Positions 26,561 through 34,966 of a stretch of 64,000 bases of DNA are shown here, piece after piece. A program made the translations under genes and the position numbers. Positions within the stretch are counted from its first letter, which is position 1, and every line of letters starts with the position of its first letter. The DNA is from JANQMX01 sp965247175 (GTDB taxonomy: Bacteria > Pseudomonadota > Alphaproteobacteria > Kiloniellales > DSM-21159): positions 1,054,001 through 1,118,000 of the forward strand of contig OZ252006.1 of the NCBI GenBank assembly GCA_965247175.1, written 5' to 3'. The notes beneath the pieces were generated by a model. It was not told where the DNA came from and ran no database searches. It saw nothing but the letters and a program-made list of their open reading frames with translations.

Positions 26561-27321
26561 CCAATCCCTTCGACATCGCCGGCCGCACGGCGCTGGTGAC
26601 CGGCGCTTCGAGCGGCCTGGGGCGACACTTTGCGCTGCTCTTGGCGCGCCACGGGGCCAAGGTCACGATCGCGGCCCGCCGCGCCGAGCGCCTCGACACG
26701 CTGAAGCAGGAGATCGAACGCTTCGATGGGCGGGCCCTGCCGCTCCATCTCGACGTCCTCGATCGAGAGTCTATCGCCAGTGTCATACGGGAGGCGGAAA
26801 CCGAGCTTGGCCCGCTCAGCATCCTGGTCAACAACGCCGGGATCGCGGAATCCCAAGGCACCTGGGAGATGCCGGAAGAAGAATGGGACCGGGTGGTCGA
26901 CACCAACCTCAAGGGCGTCTTCCTCATGACCCAATGCGCCGCGCGGCACATGATCCGCAATGAGCAGGGCGGCAGCATCGTCAACATTGCCTCCGTCCTC
27001 GCCGAGCATGCTTCGGGCCGGGTGCCAGCCTACTGTGCCTCCAAGGCCGGGGTGGCGAACCTCACCCGAGCCCTGGGCATCGAGCTCGCGCGCTACGACA
27101 TCCGGGTCAACGCCATCGCCCCCGGCTATTTCCCGACCGATCTCAACGAGGCCTTTCTTGCATCTCCACAGGGCGAAGCCCTGAAGCAACGCATTCCGCA
27201 GCGCCGCTTCGGGCAGTACGCCGACCTGGACGGCGTCCTGCTGCTGCTGGCCTCTGACGCCTCCCGCTACATGTCAGGCAGCATCGTCACCGTGGACGGC
27301 GGCCAGACCGCCGTCGCCTGA
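26557..27321 (+). CDS. Short-chain dehydrogenase/reductase (LvaD-like by context)
   Basis: The 254-residue SDR has the cofactor motif TGASSGLG (residues 16-23), the NNAG motif and the catalytic SxnYxxxK set (Ser in NIASV, then YCASK). The arginine pair AARRAER after strand two suggests NADP(H). It begins within the stop of the DUF6445 gene. By analogy with LvaD, it would interconvert the oxo and hydroxy forms of the CoA-bound acid before phosphorylation. That role rests on context, since SDR substrates cannot be read from the fold. Confidence 0.85.
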   Translation: MTNPFDIAGRTALVTGASSGLGRHFALLLARHGAKVTIAARRAERLDTLKQEIERFDGRALPLHLDVLDRESIASVIREAETELGPLSILVNNAGIAESQGTWEMPEEEWDRVVDTNLKGVFLMTQCAARHMIRNEQGGSIVNIASVLAEHASGRVPAYCASKAGVANLTRALGIELARYDIRVNAIAPGYFPTDLNEAFLASPQGEALKQRIPQRRFGQYADLDGVLLLLASDASRYMSGSIVTVDGGQTAVA

Positions 27322-27353
27322 GCCGCCCCGCCGGCGCCAAAGCAAGGAACCTC

Positions 27354-28550
27354 ATGGACTTCACGCTGCCCCCCAAAGTCGATGCGCTGCGGAGGGACAT
27401 CCGCACGTTCGTCGCCGACGAGATCATGCCGCTGGAGCGTGACCGGGCGAACTACGACGATCACGAGAACATCCGCCCGGACCTGCTGGAAGACCTACGC
27501 GGCAAGGCCAAGGCGGCAGGCCTCTGGGCCATCCAGATGCCCGAAGCGCGTGGCGGCCGTGGCCTCTCCATGGCCGAGATGGCCGCCTGCTACGAAGAGA
27601 TGGGCCGTTCCATCTTCGGGCCTGTGGTCTTTAACTCGGCCGCGCCCGACGACGGCAACATGATGGTGCTGAACAAGGTCGGCACGGAGGCGCAGCAGCG
27701 CGACTGGCTACAGCCCATCGTCGAGGGCCGGGTGCGCTCCGCCTTCGCCATGACCGAGCCGGACGGCGGCGCCGGCTCCGACCCCGGCATGATGCGCACG
27801 CGCGCCGAGCGCAAGGGCGACCGCTATGTGATCGAAGGGCGCAAGTGGTTCATAACCGGCGCCGGTGTCGCCGAGCACTTCATCGTCGTCGCCCGCACCA
27901 GCGACGACGCCCGCAAGGGGCTCACCGCCTTCCTCTTCTACCGCGATCAGCCGGGCTGGGAGATTGTGCGCAAGGTCCCGATCATGGGCCCCGAAGAACA
28001 CGGCGGCCACTGCGAGCTGGTCTTCGACGGCCTGGAAGTGCCGGCCGAGAACGTGCTGATCGGCGAGGGGGAGGGGCTCAAGCTCACCCAGATCCGCCTC
28101 GGCCCGGCACGTCTCACCCACTGCATGCGCTGGCTCGGCATGGCCAAGCGGGCCTTGGAGATCGCCGGCGACTACGCACGCGAGCGCAGCGGATTCGGCA
28201 TCAAATTGGCCGACCGGGAGTCGATCCAGTTGCTCCTCGGCACGGCCGCCATGCAGATCGAGATCGGCCGCCTCCTGACCATGAAGGCGGCCTGGAAGCT
28301 CGATACGGGCGACTTCGCCCGCAAGGAGATCTCCATGGCCAAGGTGCAGGCCGCCGATGCCCTGCAGACGACGGTGGACACGGCCATCCAGATCTGCGGC
28401 GCCAAGGGCTACTCCCAAGACACGCCGCTCGAGTGGATGTACCGCTATGCGCGCCAGGCGCGCCTGGTGGACGGCGCCTCCGAGGTGCACCGCATGGTGG
28501 TCTCGCGTTTTCTCATGCAAGAGGGCCTCGACTACTGGAGCTGGCCCTGA
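27354..28550 (+). CDS. Acyl-CoA dehydrogenase, ACAD10/11 (LvaC)-like
   Basis: The protein has 398 residues with the three-domain acyl-CoA dehydrogenase layout. An N-terminal helical part contains MPEARGGRGLSMAEMAA. The FAD-binding middle has AFAMTEPDGGAGSDPGMM and KWFITGAGVAEHFIVVART. The C-terminal helical bundle ends in VDGASEVHRMVVSRF. A partner kinase of the APH type encoded immediately downstream (TGATG overlap) marks the ACAD10/11 subgroup, where the dehydrogenase acts on a 4-phosphoacyl-CoA and helps remove phosphate to give a 3-hydroxyacyl-CoA for beta-oxidation. That reaction is known for LvaC and mammalian ACAD10/11 and inferred here. Confidence 0.88.
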   Translation: MDFTLPPKVDALRRDIRTFVADEIMPLERDRANYDDHENIRPDLLEDLRGKAKAAGLWAIQMPEARGGRGLSMAEMAACYEEMGRSIFGPVVFNSAAPDDGNMMVLNKVGTEAQQRDWLQPIVEGRVRSAFAMTEPDGGAGSDPGMMRTRAERKGDRYVIEGRKWFITGAGVAEHFIVVARTSDDARKGLTAFLFYRDQPGWEIVRKVPIMGPEEHGGHCELVFDGLEVPAENVLIGEGEGLKLTQIRLGPARLTHCMRWLGMAKRALEIAGDYARERSGFGIKLADRESIQLLLGTAAMQIEIGRLLTMKAAWKLDTGDFARKEISMAKVQAADALQTTVDTAIQICGAKGYSQDTPLEWMYRYARQARLVDGASEVHRMVVSRFLMQEGLDYWSWP

Positions 28551-29596
28551 TGCCATCCTCCATCGATGAGGCGGCGCGACAGCGCCTGATCGCCTTCATC
28601 GGCCAGGCCACAGGCGCAGAGTCGGTCGAGATCGTGGAGCTGTCCGCGCTGAGCGGCGGTGCCATCCAGGAGAACTGGGGCCTCACCGTCGCGCTAGAAG
28701 GCGGCCTGAAACCGGGTCAACACCGCTGGGTGCTGCGCAAGGACGCGGCCTCCGGCGTCGCCGTCAGCCTTGGCCGGCGCGAGGAGTTCGCCCTGCTGCG
28801 CGCCGCCCAAGAAGCCGGCGTGACGGTTCCGACACCGCTCTTTCTCTGCGAGGACAGCGCCGTCCTCGGCACGCCCTTCTACATCATGGACCGCATCGAT
28901 GGGGTGGCGCTCGGCCCCAAGGTGGTCAAGGATACGAGCCTCGGCGGCGACCGCGAGGCGCTCACCGCGCAGCTCGGCCGCGAACTGGCGCGCATCCACT
29001 CCATCGCACCGCCGCACCCGGACCTGGCCTTCCTGGACCAGGCGGAGGGGCATCCGGCGCTGCGCGACATCGCCCGCTACCGCGCCTATCTCGACGAGAT
29101 GGGCGAGCTGCGGCCGGCGCTCGAATGGGGCCTCGCTTGGTGCGCCGAGCATCTCTCCGCGCAGCAGGGAACCGTGCTGGTCCATCAGGACTTCCGCAGT
29201 GGCAACTTCATGCTCGACGAGAGCGGGCTGACCGGCATCCTCGATTGGGAGTTCTGCGCCTGGGGCGACCCCATGAGCGATCTCGGCTGGTTCTGCGCCC
29301 AATGCTGGCGTTTCGGGCGGCCGGACCTGGAAGCCGGCGGCATCGGCGAAAGAGAGATCTTCTACCAGGGCTACGAACAGGAAAGCGGCCGCAACGTCGA
29401 CCGGGAGGCCGTCGCCTTCTGGGAGGTGATGGCCCATCTCCGCTGGGCGGTCATCGCCCTGCAGCAGGGGCACCGCCATATCGCCGGGCAGCAGGCCTCG
29501 CTCGAGCTGGCGCTGACCGGCCGCATGGCCGCCCAGCTCGAACTGGCCGTGCTCGACATGACATCGCCGGAGCGCTGGGGGACTGCCCATGCGTGA
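28550..29596 (+). CDS. APH-family acyl-CoA kinase (LvaA-like)
   Basis: The ATG at 28550 overlaps the dehydrogenase stop. The 348-residue protein has the aminoglycoside-phosphotransferase fold: a nucleotide loop LSGGAIQENWGLTV near residue 35, the catalytic loop VHQDFRSGNFMLDE near residue 210 and the metal aspartate in ILDWEFCAWGDP near residue 230. It is not a resistance gene by context. Beside an acyl-CoA dehydrogenase and a DUF6285 protein, this fold is the LvaA type, which phosphorylates the 4-hydroxyl of a hydroxyacyl-CoA. Confidence 0.85.
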   Translation: MPSSIDEAARQRLIAFIGQATGAESVEIVELSALSGGAIQENWGLTVALEGGLKPGQHRWVLRKDAASGVAVSLGRREEFALLRAAQEAGVTVPTPLFLCEDSAVLGTPFYIMDRIDGVALGPKVVKDTSLGGDREALTAQLGRELARIHSIAPPHPDLAFLDQAEGHPALRDIARYRAYLDEMGELRPALEWGLAWCAEHLSAQQGTVLVHQDFRSGNFMLDESGLTGILDWEFCAWGDPMSDLGWFCAQCWRFGRPDLEAGGIGEREIFYQGYEQESGRNVDREAVAFWEVMAHLRWAVIALQQGHRHIAGQQASLELALTGRMAAQLELAVLDMTSPERWGTAHA

Positions 29597-29891
29597 CCGG
29601 CCCGATGCAGAGGCGCTGATCGCCGAGTGCCTGCGGGTGCTGCGCGAAGAGCTGGTGCCTAACCTCCACGGCGAAGCGCGTTTCAAGGCGCTGATGATCG
29701 CCAATGCACTCGGCATGGCACAGCGCGAGATGGCGGCCCCGGCGGACCAGACCGACGGGGAGGCAGCCGCGCGTCTCGTCGCGGCACTGCGGCGCGGAGA
29801 AGGGGGCGGCTCGGCGGAGACCTACGCCGCTCTCAAGCGCGACGTCGAAGCCCGCGTCGCCATCAGCAATCCGAAGGCGCTGAAGGGCTGA
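29589..29891 (+). CDS. DUF6285 protein (LvaB-like kinase partner)
   Basis: The 100-residue protein begins eight bases before the kinase stop. Its helical sequence LREELVPNLHGEARFKALMIANALGMAQREM matches the small DUF6285 family, which includes LvaB, the partner that the LvaA kinase needs for activity. It closes the operon; the next 379 bases hold only repeat elements. Confidence 0.82.
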   Translation: MRDRPDAEALIAECLRVLREELVPNLHGEARFKALMIANALGMAQREMAAPADQTDGEAAARLVAALRRGEGGGSAETYAALKRDVEARVAISNPKALKG

Positions 29892-29957
29892 TTGCGCCGA
29901 CCGAAGAGTTCGGTTGCGATGACAAGAAGGCCGCTAGCCCTCGCAGCACCACAAGCT

Positions 29958-30066
29958 GTCACCCCGGCCAAGGGCGAAGCCCGCGAGCCGGGGTCCATTC
30001 ATCGGCCCGCGCCGGCTGCTCCATGGACCCCGGATGTCGCCTCTAGCGAGGCTCCTCCGGGGTGAC
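29958..30066. repeat. Dispersed palindromic intergenic element, copy 3
   Basis: It shares GTCACCCCGGCCAAGGGCG and CGAGCCGGGGTCCATTCATC with copies 2 and 5 and ends in CCGGGGTGAC. It follows the lva-like operon and may terminate it. Nothing else is seen between 29892 and this element. Confidence 0.75.
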
Positions 30067-30104
30067 GAGGAGAGACAAACGCGAGGACGGTGCCTTGCCA
30101 CAGA

Positions 30105-30251
30105 CTGTCATGGTCGGGCTTGACCCGACCATCCATCGCTCAGCTCGCACGGATGTTCCCAAGAGAAGCCCCGTTGCAACCGCCCAAGCTCCGCTCTCTC
30201 GCTTCGCGCCAAGCCCATCCATGGACCCTCGGGTCAAGCCCGAGGGTGACA
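30105..30251. repeat. Palindromic intergenic element, diverged copy 4
   Basis: CTGTCATGGTCGGGC at the left is followed at once by its own complement (GACCCGACCAT), and the right end CTCGGGTCAAGCCCGAGGG TGACA forms a second hairpin. The ATCCATGGACC core recalls the other copies, but the arms differ, so this is a separate subtype. Confidence 0.65.
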
Positions 30252-30270
30252 CCTGGAGTATGCCCGCCGC

Positions 30271-31311
30271 CTAGTGCGCCGGGACGCCGGGGATCTCGAC
30301 CGGGGGGCGGATGCCCATGCGGGTGCGCTGCGGGGTCTGGCGAAAGCGCTCGCGGTAGCGCTTGGCGAAGTGCGAGGCGGAGACGAAGCCGCAGGCGAGG
30401 CCCACCTCGGTGACCGAGAGCGCGCTGTGGGTCAGCATCATGTGGGCCCGCAAGAGACGCAGCTCGACATAGTGGCTGCGCGGCGTAACGCCGAGGTACT
30501 TCTGAAACAGGCGCTCGAGCTGACGGGTGGACACACCGATCTCGGAAGCCAGCTCGGCGCTGGAGAGCGGCGTTTCCAGGTTGTCTTCCATGATCTTGAC
30601 CGCCTGCAGCAGCTTCGGGTGGCCGACGCCGACCCTGAGACGCAGGGACATGCGCTGGCGGTCGTCGAAGGCGCGAATGCGCTCGTGCAGGAAGTGATCG
30701 GCGATGCGCACGGCCAGCTCCCGACCGTGCTCCTGCTCGATCATATGCAGCAGCATGTCGGTCGCGGCCGAGCCGCCGGCGCAGGTGAAGCGGCTGCGGT
30801 CGATCTCGTAGAGCTCCTTCCGCAAATCGATGTCCGGGAAGGTCTCCTGAAAGCCGTCCATGCACTGCCAGTGGGTGGTGCAGCGATAGCCATTCAGCAG
30901 ACCCGCCCGCGCCAGCACGTAGACCCCGTCCGAGACGGCGCCGACATGCACCCCGTTTCGCGCGGCGCGGCGCAGCCAGGAGATGGTCGCCTTGTCGGCA
31001 AAGCGGTGGGCATCGACCCCGCTGCAGACCACGATGCGGTCGTAGCGCTCGCTCTCGTTGGAGAGCACCTGCGTCTCAACGGCAACGCCGTTGGAGCAGC
31101 GCACCATACCGCCCTCCGGCGAGAGGATGCGCCAGTGATAGAGTCGCTCGCCGCTCAGGAGGTTGGCGCCGCGCAACGGCTCCAGCGCGGAGGTGAAGGC
31201 CATGAGCGGAAAGCCCGGCAGCAGGAGGAAGGCAAAGCGCAGACTGCGGCTCTCCGCGTAGCTTTCCGACGCTGAGTCGGCGGACTCTCTGTCAGGTGAT
31301 CGCTCTTTCAC
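30271..31311 (-). CDS. GlxA/GbdR-type AraC regulator (DJ-1/PfpI + HTH)
   Basis: The GTG start at 31311 overlaps the ribF stop (GTGA) and gives 346 residues. Residues about 20-190 form a DJ-1/PfpI-like domain (LLLPGFPLMAFTSALEPLR, then VVCSGVDAHRF and a GYRCTTHWQ segment). Residues about 240-335 form the AraC double helix-turn-helix (LSSAELASEIGVSTRQLERLF and SVTEVGLACGFVSASHFAKRY). Regulators of this layout include GbdR, ArgR and CdhR of pseudomonads, which sense glycine betaine/dimethylglycine, arginine and carnitine. Beside tdm and tmm it is a candidate sensor of methylated-amine metabolites. The ligand is not proven by sequence. Confidence 0.85.
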   Translation of the reverse strand: MKERSPDRESADSASESYAESRSLRFAFLLLPGFPLMAFTSALEPLRGANLLSGERLYHWRILSPEGGMVRCSNGVAVETQVLSNESERYDRIVVCSGVDAHRFADKATISWLRRAARNGVHVGAVSDGVYVLARAGLLNGYRCTTHWQCMDGFQETFPDIDLRKELYEIDRSRFTCAGGSAATDMLLHMIEQEHGRELAVRIADHFLHERIRAFDDRQRMSLRLRVGVGHPKLLQAVKIMEDNLETPLSSAELASEIGVSTRQLERLFQKYLGVTPRSHYVELRLLRAHMMLTHSALSVTEVGLACGFVSASHFAKRYRERFRQTPQRTRMGIRPPVEIPGVPAH

Positions 31312-32360
31312 TGGCTGCCGTCCGGCTCCGCCGGTTTGGCCAGCGAGCTGCTGGCCGGCCAGGCGGCGTCCCAAGCCTCCCACGACAGGGTCTCTCTGGC
31401 GCGGCGTGAGTCTTCCGCCATCTGCGTCTTCAAAGCCTCGAGCGAGTCGAACTTCTGTTCCGGACGCAGGTAGTCGACCAAGGCGACACGAAGATGGCGG
31501 CCATAGAGATCGCCGTCGAAATCGAAGAGATGAACCTCCAACAGCGGCTCATCGAGCTCGAACATCGGGTTGATGCCGAAGTTCGCAACCGCCGGCAGCC
31601 ACTTGGTCTCACCCTGACGGGCGAAGGAGACGCGCACGGCATAGACGCCGTAGGCCGGACGCAACAGGCGGCCGACCGAAAGATTGGCCGTCGGATAGCC
31701 AAGGTCACGGCCGCGCTTGGCGCCGTGGCGTACCCGCCCTTCGATCTCGAAGTAGCGGCCAAGCACCAGGGCGGCGCGGGTCGGATTACCCTCCTTGAGA
31801 TAGTGCCGCACCAGACTGGAGGAGTAGGCGGCCGTGCCTTCCTCTTGGATGAGCGGCACGGCGGTGACGCCGAAGCCGTATTGGCGGCCCAGCGTCTCTA
31901 GCATCGCAACGTCGCCCAGCGCCCGGTTGCCGAAGCGGAAGTTGTTGCCAACCACCACGTGGCGCAGCTTTAGACCGCCGGCCAAGACGTCGCGCGCGAA
32001 GTCTTCCGCCGTCAGCTTGGCGAAGTCGCGGGTGAAGTGCAGCGCGAACAGGACGTCGAGACCGAGCGTGTCGAGCAGCTGCGCCTTGGTTCGGAAGGAA
32101 GTCAGCCGGAAGGGCGGCTGGTCGGGCTTGAAGACACTCGCCGGGTGAGGCTCGAAAGTCACCAGGCCATGCGGCGCGCCGAATTCACGCGCCAAGCGGC
32201 CAGCCTTGGCGATCAGCGACTGGTGGCCGCGATGGATGCCGTCGAAGTTGCCGATGGTTACGACGGCGCCCTGCGCGCTTTCCGGCACGTGCTCGTAGTG
32301 GCGGTAGAGCCGCAAGGACAGTCCGTCCGACCCGCCGCCGGGTTGTGAGGTCATCCTCAT
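31308..32360 (-). CDS. ribF: Bifunctional riboflavin kinase / FAD synthetase RibF
   Basis: The product makes FMN from riboflavin and FAD from FMN. The N-terminal nucleotidyltransferase has TIGNFDGIHRGHQSLI near residue 36 and VGNNFRFGNRALGD near residue 135; the C-terminal kinase has RGRDLGYPTANL near residue 215 and YGVYAVRV. About 350 residues is slightly long because of a Ser/Pro-rich tail. Starts at 32375, 32360 or 32354 are all possible. Its stop overlaps the start of the AraC-type regulator. The gene is divergent from tdm, with a 130-base shared promoter region. FAD is the cofactor of Tmm encoded nearby. Confidence 0.93.
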   Translation of the reverse strand: MRMTSQPGGGSDGLSLRLYRHYEHVPESAQGAVVTIGNFDGIHRGHQSLIAKAGRLAREFGAPHGLVTFEPHPASVFKPDQPPFRLTSFRTKAQLLDTLGLDVLFALHFTRDFAKLTAEDFARDVLAGGLKLRHVVVGNNFRFGNRALGDVAMLETLGRQYGFGVTAVPLIQEEGTAAYSSSLVRHYLKEGNPTRAALVLGRYFEIEGRVRHGAKRGRDLGYPTANLSVGRLLRPAYGVYAVRVSFARQGETKWLPAVANFGINPMFELDEPLLEVHLFDFDGDLYGRHLRVALVDYLRPEQKFDSLEALKTQMAEDSRRARETLSWEAWDAAWPASSSLAKPAEPDGSQ

Positions 32361-32391
32361 CCCAATTACGCCCAATCACGAACCAAAATAA

Positions 32392-32420
32392 ACCAATTGC
32401 TCAACCATGCTAGACCATTC
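32392..32420. promoter_or_regulatory. Phased ACCAAT/ACCAT repeats upstream of tdm
   Basis: ACCAATT at 32392, ACCATG at 32404 and TAGACCATTC at 32411-32420 give ACC cores spaced 12 and 10 bases apart, about one helical turn each. They lie 70-100 bases upstream of the tdm ATG and 30-60 bases upstream of ribF. The same motif family recurs at other promoters of the methylated-amine island, so I read it as a candidate regulator site. Confidence 0.5.
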
Positions 32421-32492
32421 TTGATCTCACAAAAACGAGGCAATAGGCTATCCGGGTTCGGGACAGGCCCATAAAACAGGACCGTCGCCATA

Positions 32493-34895
32493 ATGAGTGT
32501 CGCCACCGACATGACAAGCCTTCTCTCCCCGAGCCTTCTACCCGCGGAGAGAGAGCGGCGCTTCTACGAGCCCAAGGCCATTCGGATGCCGGGCCTCGCG
32601 AATCGCGGCCCGCGGGTCGAGCGCTACCGGGTGCCGGCCACTGGCGCCGTCGTCGTGGCCTTCGAGGCGGGCGACCAGATCGTTCTGTTGGATCCGGAAG
32701 GCCTTCAGTCCGGCGAACTTCTGATTCTCAGCCGGGCAGGGCAGGTGGCCCCGGGTATCTTCGGCCAAAGCGGAGGACAAGAGCTGTCCGGTCTGGCCGC
32801 TATTCTCGCCGCCCCGGAGGAGAGCGCGCGGCGCTTGCGCGACGGCCTCGTGCGGCGCGGAGTCGATATCACACGCCTCAGCGGCCTGCGGCTCTTCGGC
32901 AGCGACAGCCCGCCGGGAACCGCGGCGGCTTTTGAAGCGAGCGAGGCCGGCTTCCTGGTGGCAGCGGCGCCCGGCCAGGACATGATGGCGGACGAGCAAT
33001 CGCCGCCGACCGACCTCTTGCTGACCTTGACTCGCGCGCGACCGCTGCCGATCAACGATCTGCCGTTGCCGGAGCCTCTGGCCGAGCCGCTACGCGAGCT
33101 GCGCGTCCATAGCGCCACCGCCGAGAGCTATGAGATCAAGGCCGGCGAGTACATCCAGGTCATCGATGTCGCCGGGCGGCAGTGCAGCGACTTCCAGGCC
33201 TTCAACCTACGTCCGCTCGAGCGCGGCCTGGAGCGCCCGGTGGACGACACGGTCACCCGCACGCTGATGGGGGCCGCCTACCCGGGGCCCGGCCTCTTTT
33301 CCAAGCTCTACGATCTCGATATGCAGCCCCTGGTCGAGCTGGTGCAGGACACCTGCGGCCGGCACGACACCTTCGGCCTCGCCTGCGCGGCCAAGTACTA
33401 CGAAGACCAGGGCTACCCTGGCCACGCCAACTGCTCGGACAATTTCAACGGCGCGCTGCAGCCCTTCGGCATCGCGCCCCGGGCCGGCTGGCAGGCCATG
33501 AACTTCTTCTACAACACCCGGGTCGACGAGCATAACGTGCTCTATCTCGACGAGCCCTGGTCGCGGCCGGGCGACTACGTGCTGATGCGGGCCCTGACCG
33601 ATCTGGTCTGCGTCTCCTCGGCCTGTCCGGACGACACCAGCGCCGCCAACGCTTGGCATCCGACCGACATCCACGTGCGCGTCTACGGGCCCGAGCGCAC
33701 CTTCTCCAAAGCGGTGGCTTATCGCATGACGGCAGACGCTCCCACTGAACTGACCAAGGAAACCGGCTTCCATCCGCGCACCTCGGCGCTGACCCGGGAC
33801 TTCGTGGAGTATCGCGGCTACTGGCTGCCGAACTCCTATACCAATCTCGGACCAATCGACGAGTACTACGCCTGCCGCGAAGCCTGCATCGCCATGGATC
33901 TCTCGGCGCTGCGCAAGTTCGAGGTGCTGGGCCCCGACGCCGAAGAGCTGCTGCAGCGCTGCCTGACCCGCAACGTGCGCAAGCTCGCCGTCGGCCAGGT
34001 TGTGTACAGCGCCATGTGCTACGAGACCGGCGGCATGATCGACGATGGGACGCTGCTGCGTCTGGGCGACAACAACTTCCGTTGGATCGGCGGCGACGAC
34101 TATGGCGGCCTCTGGCTGCGCGAGCAGGCGGAGAAGCTGGGCCTGCGTGCGTGGGTCAAGTCCTCGACCGATCAGATGCACAACCTCTCGGTCCAGGGGC
34201 CGAAGAGCCGTGAGATCCTGAAGAACTTCGTCTGGACCCCGCCGACACAGCCGAACATGGACGAACTCGGCTGGTTCCGCCTGAGCGTCGCCCGCATCGG
34301 CGACCACAACGGCACGCCCATCGTGGTCTCGCGCACCGGCTACACCGGCGAGCTGGGCTATGAAATCTGGTGCCATCCGAAGCACGCAGTCCAGGTCTGG
34401 GACACGCTGTTCGAGGCCGGCGCGCCCCACGGCATCCAGCCCCTGGGCCTTGCCGGGCTCGACATCCTGCGCATCGAGGCCGGGCTGATCTTCGCCGGCT
34501 ACGAGTTCTGCGACCAGACCGACCCCTACGAAGCCGGCGTCGGCTTCACCGTGCCGCTGAAGAGCAAGGAAGAGGACTTCATCGGCCGCGAGGCACTGGT
34601 CGAGCGCAAGGCCCATCCGCAGCGCAAACTGGTCGGCCTGGAGCTGGAGGGGCAGGAGCCCGGCGCCCACGGGGACTGCGTCCACGTCGGCCGCGCGCAG
34701 GTCGGCGTCGTCACCAGCGCCACGCGCTCACCCATTCTACAAAAGAACATCGCGCTCGCGCGGCTCGACATCCGCTATACGGAAGAGGGCACCGAGGTAG
34801 AGGTCGGCAAGCTCGACGGGCACCAGAAGCGGATCCCCGCCCGGGTCGTGCCCTTTCCCTTCTACGACCCGAAGAAAGAGCGGGTGCGCGCATAA
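32493..34895 (+). CDS. tdm: Trimethylamine N-oxide demethylase (Tdm)
   Basis: Tdm splits TMAO into dimethylamine and formaldehyde, the latter handled at a tetrahydrofolate-binding domain. The 800-residue protein has the two-part layout of this enzyme. A DUF1989 region (about residues 210-400) is followed by a GcvT/aminomethyltransferase-like domain (about 430-790) with NLSVQGPKSREIL, SRTGYTGELGYEIW and GLAGLDILRIEAG. In the DUF1989 part, D233 and C298, C314 and C378 are spaced 65, 16 and 64 residues, which matches the spacing I recall for the metal site of the Methylocella silvestris enzyme (Asp198, Cys263, Cys279, Cys343). The adjacent tmm gene supplies TMAO, and a TMAO-type importer lies beyond it. 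Confidence 0.92.
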   Translation: MSVATDMTSLLSPSLLPAERERRFYEPKAIRMPGLANRGPRVERYRVPATGAVVVAFEAGDQIVLLDPEGLQSGELLILSRAGQVAPGIFGQSGGQELSGLAAILAAPEESARRLRDGLVRRGVDITRLSGLRLFGSDSPPGTAAAFEASEAGFLVAAAPGQDMMADEQSPPTDLLLTLTRARPLPINDLPLPEPLAEPLRELRVHSATAESYEIKAGEYIQVIDVAGRQCSDFQAFNLRPLERGLERPVDDTVTRTLMGAAYPGPGLFSKLYDLDMQPLVELVQDTCGRHDTFGLACAAKYYEDQGYPGHANCSDNFNGALQPFGIAPRAGWQAMNFFYNTRVDEHNVLYLDEPWSRPGDYVLMRALTDLVCVSSACPDDTSAANAWHPTDIHVRVYGPERTFSKAVAYRMTADAPTELTKETGFHPRTSALTRDFVEYRGYWLPNSYTNLGPIDEYYACREACIAMDLSALRKFEVLGPDAEELLQRCLTRNVRKLAVGQVVYSAMCYETGGMIDDGTLLRLGDNNFRWIGGDDYGGLWLREQAEKLGLRAWVKSSTDQMHNLSVQGPKSREILKNFVWTPPTQPNMDELGWFRLSVARIGDHNGTPIVVSRTGYTGELGYEIWCHPKHAVQVWDTLFEAGAPHGIQPLGLAGLDILRIEAGLIFAGYEFCDQTDPYEAGVGFTVPLKSKEEDFIGREALVERKAHPQRKLVGLELEGQEPGAHGDCVHVGRAQVGVVTSATRSPILQKNIALARLDIRYTEEGTEVEVGKLDGHQKRIPARVVPFPFYDPKKERVRA

Positions 34896-34966
34896 GCTAG
34901 ACCAGGGCAGGGCCCTATCGTTTAAACACGTCAACAGCATCAAGAATGGGAACAGGGGAGAGTGGA

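Noticed and set aside
28550..29596. Aminoglycoside resistance kinase
   Set aside because: The APH fold is present, but the tight operon with an acyl-CoA dehydrogenase and a DUF6285 gene fits the LvaA-type hydroxyacyl-CoA kinase.
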